Of a DNA stretch of 64,000 nt, positions 51,848 through 60,847 are shown piece after piece. The notes under the pieces were generated by a model. That model saw only the letters and a program-made list of their open reading frames with translations. It was not told where the DNA came from and made no database searches. The stretch is taken from positions 372,001 through 436,000 of the forward strand of contig CAXXDW010000006.1 in the NCBI GenBank assembly GCA_963665575.2. The letters are read 5' to 3'. The translations under genes were made by a program, and so were the position numbers. This DNA comes from Rariloculus sp963665575 (GTDB taxonomy: Bacteria > Pseudomonadota > Gammaproteobacteria > Steroidobacterales > Rariloculaceae). Each line of letters starts with the position of its first letter. Position 1 is the first letter of the stretch.

Positions 51848-54250
51848 ATGGTGTACGCGCTGCTTGGCCAGGATTTCGTGCCGCCGGACATCAGGGCGAA
51901 GGTTACGGGAGAAGCAAGGTACTCGGAGGACTTTCGCGCCGACGGCATGGTGTTCTGCCGGTTGCTGCACAGCGAGTTGCCGCACGCGCGCGTGACCCGG
52001 ATCGACGCATCGGAGGCGCTTGCGATGGACGGCGTCGTGGCCGTGCTCACCGCCGACGACCTGCCGGAGGTCTCACCGCCCAACCAGCCGTTGCTGACGA
52101 ACGAACCGCTCTTCGTCGGCGAACCCATCCTCGCGGTCGCGGCGCTCAGCGAGACTCTGGCCCAGGACGCGATCGACAGGATCGTCGTGGACCTCGAACC
52201 CCTGCCGTTCAGCATCGATCCGCTCGACAGCCTATTCCCGGGCGGGCCGGACGCGCGCAGCGACGGCAACGTCGTCGCGGGCCGCCGCGAGGTCCGGACC
52301 ATCAAGTGGACCGCCGCCGATTTCGCCGCCGTCGAGGAAGGCCAGTTGCCAACAGGCGAGCCCGCCGTCGAATGGTCCTTCGGCGATGTAGAAGGAAACA
52401 TGGCCGCGGCCGCCTACGTGCTCGACGAGACCTTCGTGACCCAGAACCTCTCGCACAACTGTCTCGAACCGCGAACCTGCATGGCCTATTGGGAGAACGG
52501 CAAGTGCTACGTGCATGGCTCCACCCAGAGCCAGACTTCCGCCATGCCGGGTATCGCGCGCCTGGCCGGTATCGAGGTCGACGACCTCGTCTATATCGCC
52601 GAGTATTGCGGCGGCGGCTTCGGTTCGAAGGCCGGCGCCTATCCCCTCATGGGCGTCGCGATCCAGATGGCGAAGAAGGCGGGACGCCCGGTGATGCTCA
52701 GGATCAACCGCGCCGAAGAGGTGCTGCTCGGCTCGTCGCGGCCGGGATTTCAGGGCCGCATCAGGATGGGCTTCAGCGCCGACGGGCGTATCACCGCCAC
52801 GGACCTCTACATCGTGCAGCAGAACGGGCCCTACGGCGGCGCCGGCGATTTCGGCTCCGCGGCAGGCGCCGTGACCCTGCTGTATCAGCCCGTTGCGATG
52901 CGCTATCGCGGAGTCGCGGTGAGCAGCAATACGCCGCCGACCGGCGCGCAGCGCGGCCCGGGACAGAACCAGATCGCGATGGCGGTCGAACCGCTGCTCG
53001 ACAAGGCGGCGAAAGCGCTCGGCATCGATCCCGTGGAGCTCCGCCGCATCAACGCGGCCGACAACGACGGCAAGTACGACGGCTCGCAGGGGCCGGTCAC
53101 GAGCGCCTATCAGCGCGAGATGCTCGACCGCGGCGCCGAAGCGTTCAACTGGGCCGAACGCCGCACCCGCAGCGGCCAGACCCGCGGATCCAAGGTCACC
53201 GGCATCGGCGTCGGTCAGGCCTTCCACTCGGCAGGCCGCAGCGGTTTCGACGGCCTCGTGCGGCTGACGCCCGACGGCAAGCTGCACATCCACTCCGGTG
53301 TCGGCAATCTCGGGACCTACTCCCATACGGCGACGTCGCGCGTCGCGGCTGAAATTCTCAAGTGCGACTGGGACAACTGCATCGTCGTGCGCGGCGACTC
53401 GCGGCTCAACCTGCCGTGGTCCTCGTCGCAGTCCGGCAGCAACACGTCGTTCACGATGACGCGGACCAACTATGTCGCCGCGATGGATGCGGTCGCGAAG
53501 CTCAAGGAAATCGCGGCCATGGATCTCGGCGGTACACCGGACGAATACGACATCGGCGACGAGACAGTGTTCTCGACGGCCGATCCCGAAGTCAGGATGA
53601 CCTACGCCGCCGCCGCGCAACGCGCCATCGAGCTTGGCGGCCGGTACTGCGGCCATGAGATGCCCGAGGACCTCAACGGGATCACGAAGTCGGCCGTCGC
53701 GGCGCTCGCGGGCACGGGTCTCATCGGCGTTGCCCGAGACAATCTCGAGCACAGTGCCATGGTCCCGGCGATCGCGGCAGGTTTCATCGAGATTGAACTC
53801 GATCTTGAGACCGGCAAGTGCGAGATCATCGATTATCTCGGCGTCGCAGATTGCGGCACCGTGCTGCATCCGCAGGGTCTCGCGACCCAGAACAAGGGCG
53901 GTGCGGTCACGGGCTTCGGGCTCGCACTGAGCGAGCGGCACATCTTCGACCCGCAGAACGGCTTGCCGGGCAATACGACAATGTATGAGTCGAAGCTTCC
54001 GACCTATCTCGACACGCCGAGCACGATGCAGTCCCTGGCCGTGGAAATTCCTGACGGCCAGAATCCGGTCGGCGCCAAGGGCATCGGCGAGCCCGTGCAG
54101 GGCTGCGCGGCCGCCGCGGTACTATGCGCGATCTCGGATGCACTCGGCGGGCACTACTTCAACCGCGCACCGGTGCTCGCCGACATGATCGTCAACGTCG
54201 CAGCGGGCCGCGACCAGTCGCACGGGCCGCTGCAGGTCAATACGGCCTGA
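51848..54250 (+). CDS. Molybdenum hydroxylase large subunit (xanthine dehydrogenase family), orphan
   Basis: Molybdopterin-cytosine-dinucleotide-binding catalytic subunit of 800 residues, with hydroxylation of an aldehyde, purine or aromatic ring as the family reaction. The N-terminal domain begins RAKVTGEARYSEDF. The molybdopterin motifs EYCGGGFGSKAG and QRGPGQNQIAMAVEPLLDKAAKALGIDP are intact, and the catalytic Glu748 in GAKGIGEPVQG is present. It has no signal peptide, so it is cytosolic. In known enzymes it works with an FAD subunit and a 2Fe-2S subunit, but neither is adjacent, so partners must be encoded elsewhere. The downstream lipase gene follows after 64 bases. Confidence 0.95.
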   Translation: MVYALLGQDFVPPDIRAKVTGEARYSEDFRADGMVFCRLLHSELPHARVTRIDASEALAMDGVVAVLTADDLPEVSPPNQPLLTNEPLFVGEPILAVAALSETLAQDAIDRIVVDLEPLPFSIDPLDSLFPGGPDARSDGNVVAGRREVRTIKWTAADFAAVEEGQLPTGEPAVEWSFGDVEGNMAAAAYVLDETFVTQNLSHNCLEPRTCMAYWENGKCYVHGSTQSQTSAMPGIARLAGIEVDDLVYIAEYCGGGFGSKAGAYPLMGVAIQMAKKAGRPVMLRINRAEEVLLGSSRPGFQGRIRMGFSADGRITATDLYIVQQNGPYGGAGDFGSAAGAVTLLYQPVAMRYRGVAVSSNTPPTGAQRGPGQNQIAMAVEPLLDKAAKALGIDPVELRRINAADNDGKYDGSQGPVTSAYQREMLDRGAEAFNWAERRTRSGQTRGSKVTGIGVGQAFHSAGRSGFDGLVRLTPDGKLHIHSGVGNLGTYSHTATSRVAAEILKCDWDNCIVVRGDSRLNLPWSSSQSGSNTSFTMTRTNYVAAMDAVAKLKEIAAMDLGGTPDEYDIGDETVFSTADPEVRMTYAAAAQRAIELGGRYCGHEMPEDLNGITKSAVAALAGTGLIGVARDNLEHSAMVPAIAAGFIEIELDLETGKCEIIDYLGVADCGTVLHPQGLATQNKGGAVTGFGLALSERHIFDPQNGLPGNTTMYESKLPTYLDTPSTMQSLAVEIPDGQNPVGAKGIGEPVQGCAAAAVLCAISDALGGHYFNRAPVLADMIVNVAAGRDQSHGPLQVNTA

Positions 54251-54314
54251 CGCCGCAAGTTTCCAGCCAGTTGATTCGCCAACAACCAGGACATCAATCC
54301 CAGGAGGTACACCA

Positions 54315-55514
54315 GTGGGCAAGCCGAAAACGCTTTTTGCGCAAACGTTGCTGATATTGCTCGCAGCGACCGGGACCGCGCAGGCGCAGTCAGGCATGAG
54401 CGAAGGCCCTGCCAGCACGGCATTCTGGGACACGCTCCCGACAGCCGCTGCGGAAGGCTCGCAGCGCGGCGACATCTACTGGATACGAGAGCGCGCCGAT
54501 GCACCCGCGAACGGGCGCGGCTGGAACGTCATCTACGTCAGCGAGGGCGCTTCCGGCGGGCTTCAGTACGTCTCGGGCGAAATCTACATACCGCGAATGC
54601 CTTCGCAGGCGGAACGGCCAATGATCATCTGGGCGACCGGCACGGCCGGTTTCCAGGACTCCTGCGCACCGTCGCGCAACGGACTGTACCGGCTCGACGG
54701 CCGGACCACGAGAATACCCGGCATCGAGCGCCTGCTGGCACTGGGATACGTTGTCGTTGCGAGCGACTACCAGGGTTCCGGGACGCCCGGTCCGACCGAG
54801 TATCTTCAGGGCGCACCGCAGGCCATGGCGTCGTTCGACGTGGCGCGGGCGGCCCGCAACTTCCCCGGCGCGAATGCCGGCACGGATATCGGGATCTATG
54901 GCTTTTCGCAAGGCGGCCAGACGGCGCTCTGGGCGGCTCATATCGCAGGGGACTATGCGCCGGAGTTCAATGTCGCCGGGATCGCGCCCATCGCACCGGC
55001 ATCGCGGCATTTGTATCTGTCCTTCTACGATCTCGACATTCCGGCAAACTCGGGCTATTTCATCTCACGCATGGCCGGACTGCAGGTGGGATATCCGGAG
55101 CTGAGTCTCAGGGACATCCTCACCGAAGCCGGCCTTGAGTTACTGACCGCACAATCCTGGGGTTGTTATGAGATCTTCGGAGCCGGCGCCGCGCTGACGG
55201 AGCCTTACGCGAAGCCCGAGGCGCTCGAACCCGGCACTCCGTGGCGCGAACGCCTGGAAGAGAACGACGAATTTCTTCCGATTCCGGGCGACATACCCGT
55301 GTACATGATTCAGGGCGACCTCGATATCGACGTGCCCGTCGAACTGACGCGCGAAGTCAACGCCGACCTTTGTGAACAGGGCAATCAACTGGAATACGTC
55401 GAACTGACCGGGGTGGATCACCTGCAGGCGGTCGCTCCATCCGCTATTCTCGTGCCGGCCTGGTTCGATGCCCGTTTCGGCGGCGAGCCGGCGCAAAACG
55501 ATTGCAGCTCCTGA
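54315..55514 (+). CDS. Secreted lipase (LIP family, alpha/beta hydrolase)
   Basis: Exported esterase or lipase of 399 residues. The GTG start is fixed by AGGAGG 8 bases upstream, and the leader KPKTLFAQTLLILLAATGTAQAQ is a signal peptide. The alpha/beta hydrolase core has the nucleophile Ser198 in GFSQGGQTAL; the acid is probably Asp in IQGDLDIDVPVE, and the His is in LTGVDHLQAV. The overall pattern matches the fungal-type secretory lipase family, including six cysteines that may form disulfides. It is followed by the sulfatase gene after 46 bases and probably belongs to one transcript with it; both could act on extracellular esters. Confidence 0.85.
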   Translation: MGKPKTLFAQTLLILLAATGTAQAQSGMSEGPASTAFWDTLPTAAAEGSQRGDIYWIRERADAPANGRGWNVIYVSEGASGGLQYVSGEIYIPRMPSQAERPMIIWATGTAGFQDSCAPSRNGLYRLDGRTTRIPGIERLLALGYVVVASDYQGSGTPGPTEYLQGAPQAMASFDVARAARNFPGANAGTDIGIYGFSQGGQTALWAAHIAGDYAPEFNVAGIAPIAPASRHLYLSFYDLDIPANSGYFISRMAGLQVGYPELSLRDILTEAGLELLTAQSWGCYEIFGAGAALTEPYAKPEALEPGTPWRERLEENDEFLPIPGDIPVYMIQGDLDIDVPVELTREVNADLCEQGNQLEYVELTGVDHLQAVAPSAILVPAWFDARFGGEPAQNDCSS

Positions 55515-55560
55515 TCCTGATTCCCGCCACCCATGCCATCATCACAGCAGTGAGCACGCC

Positions 55561-57102
55561 ATGCGCAAGAAGTTACTCCTCCTTTTCCTGACCCTCTGCC
55601 CTCTCGCCACCGCGCTGGGGCAGCAACAGCCCGACGTGTTGTTCATCAACATTGACGACATGAACGACTGGGTCGGCGTGCTGGGCGGCCACCCGCAGAC
55701 CAGGACTCCGAACATCGACGCGCTTGCGGCCCGCGGCATGCTGTTCACGAACGCGCACACCCCGGGCGCCGCCTGTCTGCCGGCGAGAACGGCCATCCTG
55801 ACCGGCGTCACGCCCTTCAACAGCGGCGTTTACAACCAGCGCGGCGACTGGCGCGAGAACCCGAGACTCGCCGAGAACAGCACGCTGCCGCGCTATTTCA
55901 GGGACAACGGCTATCGAACGCTCGGCGCCGGCAAGCTGTTTCATGCCCACACTTACAGCCTGGGGGGCTACACGGGCCAGCAGGACTTCACCGCGTGGGA
56001 TGCCTATTTCCCTTCGCTGGAACGGCATTTGCCCGATGAAGTTTTCCCGGCGCCCGGACAGACCGAAGGCGATGCACACGGCAACGGCATCGAGACCGGC
56101 TTCTTCGATTTCTTTCCGAATGTGACCACCGACGACGCCATGGGCGACGGCCAGGTCGTGAACTGGGTGATTCAGCAGCTTGAGGCGGCGCACACGGGAC
56201 CGCAATTCGTCTCGGCCGGCATATATCGCCCCCATTTGCCCTGGTACGTCCCGCAGAAGTACTTCGACATGCATCCTGTCGAAGACATCGTGCTGCCGGA
56301 TTATCTCGAGACCGACCTCGATGACGTGCCGCCGGCCTGGAGCGAATTGATCGGCATCGAGCCGAATCTCGACACGACGACGCACGGATGGGTCCTCGAG
56401 CGCGGAACGCGCAAGTGGCAGGAAGCCGTACAAGGCTATCTGGCGTCAATCAGTTTCGCCGATGCGATGGTCGGCAGGCTTGTGGACGCCCTGGACGCGA
56501 GCGGTCAAGCCGACAATACCATCATCGTCCTGTGGGCCGATCACGGTTTTCACCTCGGCGAAAAGGACAACTGGGGGAAGATGACGTTATGGGATGAGAC
56601 GACCAGGGTCCCGTTCATCATCGTAGCGCCGGGTGTAACGACACCCGGGTCGCGCTCCGACGAAGTCGTGTCCACGCAGAGCATCTATCCGACGCTCGTG
56701 GAACTTGCGGGGCTCGAACGCCCGGACTTCGTTGATGGAACGAGCCTGGTGCCGCTGCTCGGCAGCCCGTCAATGAGCTGGGACGACGTCGCGATCACGA
56801 CTTACGGCGAATACGGCAACTGGACCGTACGCGACGACCATCACCGCTACATCGTCTACGCGGACGGTTCCGAAGAACTCTACGACCTTGCGGCCGATCC
56901 CAACGAATGGACGAATCTCATCCGCGACCGGGAATACCGCGAGCTGAAGGAAGAACTGGCCGCGCACATCCCGCCCGCCGATACGCACGCCCCGTACGTG
57001 GGTGGAGAAGACGAATTGCAGCAGGACGCCGGCGATCCTTCCGGCGCCGGGGAGTCTCCCGCCGACAATTCAGAGGAGCCCCCAGCCGACACCGAAAACT
57101 AG
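55561..57102 (+). CDS. Secreted sulfatase (arylsulfatase superfamily, iduronate-2-sulfatase-like)
   Basis: Exported type I sulfatase of 513 residues. The start at 55561 (MRKKLLLLFLTLCPLATALGQ) gives a signal peptide. The catalytic signature CLPARTAILTG (Cys72) is the site of formylglycine formation. Calcium ligands lie in FINIDDMNDW (the two Asp) and WADHGFHLGEKDNWGK. The opening DDMNDWVGVLGGHPQTRTPNIDALAARG and the WADHGFHLGEK motif resemble iduronate-2-sulfatase-type enzymes (sulfated sugars). The maturation enzyme is not in the window. The C-terminus has an acidic Pro/Glu-rich tail. A strong bidirectional terminator follows. Confidence 0.94.
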   Translation: MRKKLLLLFLTLCPLATALGQQQPDVLFINIDDMNDWVGVLGGHPQTRTPNIDALAARGMLFTNAHTPGAACLPARTAILTGVTPFNSGVYNQRGDWRENPRLAENSTLPRYFRDNGYRTLGAGKLFHAHTYSLGGYTGQQDFTAWDAYFPSLERHLPDEVFPAPGQTEGDAHGNGIETGFFDFFPNVTTDDAMGDGQVVNWVIQQLEAAHTGPQFVSAGIYRPHLPWYVPQKYFDMHPVEDIVLPDYLETDLDDVPPAWSELIGIEPNLDTTTHGWVLERGTRKWQEAVQGYLASISFADAMVGRLVDALDASGQADNTIIVLWADHGFHLGEKDNWGKMTLWDETTRVPFIIVAPGVTTPGSRSDEVVSTQSIYPTLVELAGLERPDFVDGTSLVPLLGSPSMSWDDVAITTYGEYGNWTVRDDHHRYIVYADGSEELYDLAADPNEWTNLIRDREYRELKEELAAHIPPADTHAPYVGGEDELQQDAGDPSGAGESPADNSEEPPADTEN

Positions 57103-57129
57103 GCGGTGCAGGCCGGGCATGGGAAAACG

Positions 57130-57163
57130 AACGAGCCTCTGCGACGAATCGCAGAGGCTCGTT
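57130..57163. terminator. Bidirectional Rho-independent terminator
   Basis: ACGAGCCTCTGCGA (57131-57144) and its perfect complement at 57149-57162 form a 14-base stem with a CGAA loop, extended by an A-T pair at 57130/57163, and followed by TTGATTT on the plus strand. It separates the convergent sulfatase and VOC genes and can serve both. Confidence 0.92.
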
Positions 57164-57187
57164 TGATTTGGCTGACGCGAAGCGTTC

Positions 57188-57559
57188 TTACATCGAAAAG
57201 AGCGTGTCTTCCTGCACGATGCCCATGCGGCTGCCGCTGGGATCGGTCGCGAAGAACATCGTCTCGCCCCACGGCATCGTCGCGTTCTCCGTCAGGCAGG
57301 TGCCGCCGTTTTCCTCGACCTTCGCGCGCATGGCGTCGAGATCGGGCGTGGTCAGATAGAAGTACTGGTTCTGGTCAAACGACCAGGTCCCGCTATCCGG
57401 CGGCTGGTAGAAGGCGAGTATGAATTCGCCGAGATCGTAATATTGCCGATCCGGCAAAATGCGCTTGCCCGGATTGTCGAGCAACGCACTATAGAATTTT
57501 TCGGCGGCATCGATATCGCTGACCGGAACGGCCACACGATGCACTCGTGGATTTGCCAT
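57188..57559 (-). CDS. VOC family (glyoxalase-like) protein
   Basis: Cytosolic protein of 123 residues in the vicinal oxygen chelate superfamily. Two beta-alpha-beta-beta-beta modules are seen: HRVAVPVSDIDAAEKFYSALL at the start and TPDLDAMRAKVEENGG later, with a closing MPWGETMFFATDPSGSRMGIVQE that gives the conserved metal-binding Glu/Gln. Of the metal ligands, His in the first module (VHRVAV) is present. Members range from glyoxalase I to antibiotic resistance; no substrate is indicated. It follows the sirtuin gene by 54 bases, with AAGGAG upstream, so may share its transcript. Confidence 0.88.
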   Translation of the reverse strand: MANPRVHRVAVPVSDIDAAEKFYSALLDNPGKRILPDRQYYDLGEFILAFYQPPDSGTWSFDQNQYFYLTTPDLDAMRAKVEENGGTCLTENATMPWGETMFFATDPSGSRMGIVQEDTLFSM

Positions 57560-57613
57560 GCTGTTCTCCTTGCTTGAAATGCTGATTCAGGACGAGATTT
57601 CTTCTTTCGAGCG

Positions 57614-58465
57614 TCATTGCGCGAACACCGCGGCGACAAATTCCTGCCCATCGCAAACCAGCGACAATGACTTCTCGCGGAGGGAGGCCGGAATCTCGGC
57701 GTTGTTCGGGTTGACGCGGATCATTTTAGCATCGGCATGACGGCTCGTGATCTGTTCCACGGGCCAGCGGATGACTCCCGGTGTGTTGAAGCCCGCGCCG
57801 ATCTCGATTGTCAGCAGTTTGCGCTGCGCCGCCACATCGAGCCAGTTGATCAGGCGTTGCCTCTGCTGAAGATAGGGCGTCTCGAGAAACCAGTGCGCGG
57901 CGCGAACGTTCATGAACATCGGTCCGCTGCAAATCGGACAGCTCGGCACGAGCGACTCGTCCCTTAGCTGCCAGGTCGCAGGGTCCGTTCGTTCTCGGAT
58001 CTGCTCAAGGTACTTTCTCGTATTCCACGTGGCCTCGCTGCAGGGTCCGACGCACTGCATGCGCGCGTAGTCGCCTTGCGGAGTGTAGATCCGGCCCGGG
58101 TCGAATCCATGCCTTTCGTAGAGTGCGTCGACGTTCGAGGTAAAGATGAAGTGATCCCGTTCGGCAAGCGCCTCGACCTGCAGGCGATAGGCCGGGTGGT
58201 CGATCCTGCCGAAGCGCACCAGTTCAAGCTGGTGCGACAGATAGCCCCACTGCAGCAGCGGCGGCAAACCCATGCCGCCGAGAATCTCAGCGCAAGTGGA
58301 GATGCCGTACTGCAGCATCGGGGTGAAATTCTCGGCAAACCAGCGCGCATCCCCATAGTCGATTCCCGCGGCCGCCGACATGCCCGCACCGGATGCGAGC
58401 AGCACGCTCTCGGCTTCATCGAGCCACTGGCGAGCGATTTCAAACTGCGGCTGGAGGCCCTTCAT
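57614..58465 (-). CDS. Class M sirtuin (SirTM), probable protein ADP-ribosyltransferase
   Basis: Sir2-family protein of 283 residues with the features of the macrodomain-linked class M. The NAD-binding opening is GAGMSAAAGIDY (26-37). The canonical TQNID motif is TSNVD (109-113). The usual catalytic His is Gln130 (IYTPQGDY), as in described SirTM proteins, which transfer ADP-ribose instead of removing acetyl groups. A zinc-binding set of four Cys is present (138, 142, 176, 179). The macrodomain gene immediately upstream probably reverses the modification. In described systems the target is a lipoylated GcvH-like protein encoded in the same operon; none is adjacent here. Confidence 0.92.
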   Translation of the reverse strand: MKGLQPQFEIARQWLDEAESVLLASGAGMSAAAGIDYGDARWFAENFTPMLQYGISTCAEILGGMGLPPLLQWGYLSHQLELVRFGRIDHPAYRLQVEALAERDHFIFTSNVDALYERHGFDPGRIYTPQGDYARMQCVGPCSEATWNTRKYLEQIRERTDPATWQLRDESLVPSCPICSGPMFMNVRAAHWFLETPYLQQRQRLINWLDVAAQRKLLTIEIGAGFNTPGVIRWPVEQITSRHADAKMIRVNPNNAEIPASLREKSLSLVCDGQEFVAAVFAQ

Positions 58466-58542
58466 CGAGGATCGGCACCTATTGAGGAGTCGCCCCCAAG
58501 TTTTCAGTCTGGACGAAAATCATGAGCTGCGTTGACAAGCAG

Positions 58543-59436
58543 TCAGTATGTCCGGAGGAGCCGTCTGTAGATGGCGAGATCGTCGTCCCGAAAAACGTTG
58601 AATATCACGGTGGCAACCGGACTCTCGGGATTGTCGCACCGCCACGCGTCGACGGTCCGTACGGCGACGTCGGCAGCCTCCTCCTGCGGGTAAGCGAATA
58701 CGCCCGTGCTGATGCAGCAAAACGCAACCGAGCGGATGCCGCCCCAGCGCGAACAGGCGTCGAGAATACTCCGGTAGCAGTCTGCGAGTTGGGTCTGCTG
58801 GCGTTGGGTCGGCCGACTGCCCGCGACGATCGGTCCGACGGTATGGGCGACGAACCGGCTCGGCAAGTGGTACGCGCGCGTGAGTTTGGCCTGCCCGGTT
58901 TCCTCGGGATGCCCCTGCAGACGCATGATTGTCGCGCAGTCATCGCGCAGTCGGGGGCCGGCACAGGAGTGGATCACATTGTCGATACAGGCGTGAAACG
59001 GTTGAAAGCACCCGAGCAACGCGTTGTTAGCCGCATTCGTGATGGCATCCGCAGCAAGCAGGCTGATGTCGCCCTGCCAGAGCACGGTGCGGTCCGCGAA
59101 GGGGTACCGGCAGGCGTCGAACTGCTCGGCCAGCGTCGGGAGTTCGGCGGGATCCACATGGGTGCGTTCGAGCCTCTCGAAATGAAACAACCGGTCGAGC
59201 TTGCTCCATGCGGCATCCGCAAGCGGTTCGGGCGGACGAATCGTCAGCAGCGCCTTGAGCAGGCGGCGCCGTTCACTTGTACTTGACGGTTGCGGGACCT
59301 TGCGGCCGGCTTCGGCGCTGAAGTCTACGAGCAGTTCGGTAAGCAGGGCACGGTAGCCCTCGCGATCGATCGGCGGGTCGCCGCGGAAGGACTTCCCGAG
59401 GGCAATGGCCGAGTGGTAGTCGTCAAGTGCAAGCAT
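58543..59436 (-). CDS. Zinc-dependent macrodomain protein ADP-ribosylhydrolase
   Basis: Macrodomain protein of 297 residues, longer than a single domain owing to an N-terminal helical extension of about 110 residues. The ADP-ribose pocket is visible: WQGDISLLAADAITNAANN, then GCFQPFHACIDNVIHSCAGPRL with the Cys143, His148 and Cys150 set that binds zinc in the SirTM-associated class. The C-terminal loop AFCCISTGVFAYPQEEAA is the phosphate-binding turn. The ATG at 59436 is preferred over GTG 59451 because GGGA lies at a better distance. It is 77 bases upstream of the sirtuin gene on the same strand, forming a probable writer-eraser operon. Confidence 0.93.
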   Translation of the reverse strand: MLALDDYHSAIALGKSFRGDPPIDREGYRALLTELLVDFSAEAGRKVPQPSSTSERRRLLKALLTIRPPEPLADAAWSKLDRLFHFERLERTHVDPAELPTLAEQFDACRYPFADRTVLWQGDISLLAADAITNAANNALLGCFQPFHACIDNVIHSCAGPRLRDDCATIMRLQGHPEETGQAKLTRAYHLPSRFVAHTVGPIVAGSRPTQRQQTQLADCYRSILDACSRWGGIRSVAFCCISTGVFAYPQEEAADVAVRTVDAWRCDNPESPVATVIFNVFRDDDLAIYRRLLRTY

Positions 59437-59672
59437 CGTCAGTTCCCACACTCCGGGAAGTTGATTCCAACCTCACCGCGTGGTTGGTGATCTCTCCCTC
59501 TTCGTGTGTCGCGTAACCGCGCCCCGTATCGACAGTCCGAGTCATGTTCTCACGTTGCCGCGACGGGCAGGAATTGACCCGGGCAGATCCAGGACGAATC
59601 CGCTCGGCTGCACGCTTGACCGGGACAACTCCGCGAATCACGTGTCAGATCGCGATACCTCGAGAGCGTGGC

Positions 59673-60830
59673 CTATTCGATGGTCCGGTCGTCACAGTCA
59701 TACGGCACGTACGGGACATCGCCGGGCTTGAGAACGTCGCCGCCGGTGAACTGACCGACAAAATACTCCGGATCCTCCGCCAGGTATTCGCGCGTCAGGG
59801 TCATCGCTTCGGGATCCAGCGTGAACCGCTCGACGACATGAAAGCCTTCGCCGTACATGAGGTCCGACGTTCGGGCGATTCGTCCCGGTGTGAACCCGAC
59901 GGTATCGACGACAAGTACATCGCCGTCCCAGCGGCCGATCGAGTGGCCCGCGAAACTCGGCTCGATGTCCGCCGGATGCTCGTCCAGGTTCAGGTAAACC
60001 GTCCGTTCGATGTCCATGAAGCCGTAGCTGATCCGAATTTCATCGTCGGTCTGGACGAATCGGTTCACGTGACCTTCAAAGCTGAGGTCGAAAAGAATAT
60101 TGTCCGGCCGGCAGCTCAACATACGCTCCGTGAGCGTCGTGTCGTCGTATTCCACCGACATTCTGCGACCGAACTCCGTCGGCGTGACGGGATCGGGAAA
60201 GCCGATGAATCCCTGGCGCGCGACCGGACCCTCGACGAGCGACTCCGGTGTGCCGCGCGAACCCGGGAATGGTCTTGCGCCCGGCGGGAGTTCGCCGGGC
60301 GCAAGACCCTGAACGATGTCCAGCGGCAACAGCGCACCGGACTTACCGGTCGGATCGGTCATCACGACCTGCTCGGCCGCCCAGTCGCCGTTGAGGTTCG
60401 GCACGCCGCTCGGCAACCGCACGGCGCGCGGAGCCGCCGCCAGCGGTTCTCCCTGGCTGATCTGCCCGTAGCGTGCGAGTTGCGTGCCGTCTTCGAGCGT
60501 GGCCGTGTTGAGATAGCAGGTATTCGGGACCGAACGCTCGGGCGAGGCGCTGATATGTACGCGGGTACCGATCGGGAACAAATCGGCTGACCAGCCGGAG
60601 CGCCTGAGCACGGTCGCCGCACGCATCTCGCAGCGCCACTCGGTGACCGTGCCGTCCTCGTTCGTGACGTCGAAGTAGAGCCAGGAGTGCGGGTTGATCA
60701 GTGCGACATCGGTGATGATGCCCGTCAGGTCGACATCCTTGTTGTGATCGAAGTTGGCGATACCGTGATGGGCCGCTGCGGCGACCGGAACGATCATCGC
60801 GCCGAGCAATACGTGGAATGGCGAACGCAT
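59673..60830 (-). CDS. Secreted fusion: DUF6152 domain plus GHSIGRWDG domain
   Basis: Exported protein of 385 residues combining the two modules encoded as separate neighbours at 3066-5242. Residues 1-20 are a signal peptide, directly followed by AHHGIANFDHNKDVDL, the DUF6152 opening, with G-I-I-T-D-V-A-L-I-N-P-H-S. From about residue 140 (PNLNGDW) the second domain begins and includes FAGHSIGRWDGDVLVVDTVGF, matching GHSVGRWEGATLVVETTGF there. A perfect 16-base inverted repeat lies in the coding sequence near the beginning of the second domain. The fusion implies that the two domains work together. The reaction is unknown. The start is 17 bases upstream of the amino acid permease stop. Confidence 0.83.
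   Translation of the reverse strand: MRSPFHVLLGAMIVPVAAAAHHGIANFDHNKDVDLTGIITDVALINPHSWLYFDVTNEDGTVTEWRCEMRAATVLRRSGWSADLFPIGTRVHISASPERSVPNTCYLNTATLEDGTQLARYGQISQGEPLAAAPRAVRLPSGVPNLNGDWAAEQVVMTDPTGKSGALLPLDIVQGLAPGELPPGARPFPGSRGTPESLVEGPVARQGFIGFPDPVTPTEFGRRMSVEYDDTTLTERMLSCRPDNILFDLSFEGHVNRFVQTDDEIRISYGFMDIERTVYLNLDEHPADIEPSFAGHSIGRWDGDVLVVDTVGFTPGRIARTSDLMYGEGFHVVERFTLDPEAMTLTREYLAEDPEYFVGQFTGGDVLKPGDVPYVPYDCDDRTIE
60271..60308. repeat. Perfect 16-bp inverted repeat inside a coding region
   Basis: GGTCTTGCGCCCGGCG (60271-60286) and its exact complement at 60293-60308 surround the 6-base spacer GGAGTT. On the coding strand it is read as GLAPGELPPGARP, a Gly/Pro-rich loop. Confidence 0.9.
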
Positions 60831-60847
60831 CTGCCGTCCTCCCCGGT

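Noticed and set aside
52232..53941. A 569-codon open frame on the minus strand
   Set aside because: It is antisense to the molybdenum hydroxylase gene, whose catalytic motifs are intact; composition shows it is a shadow.
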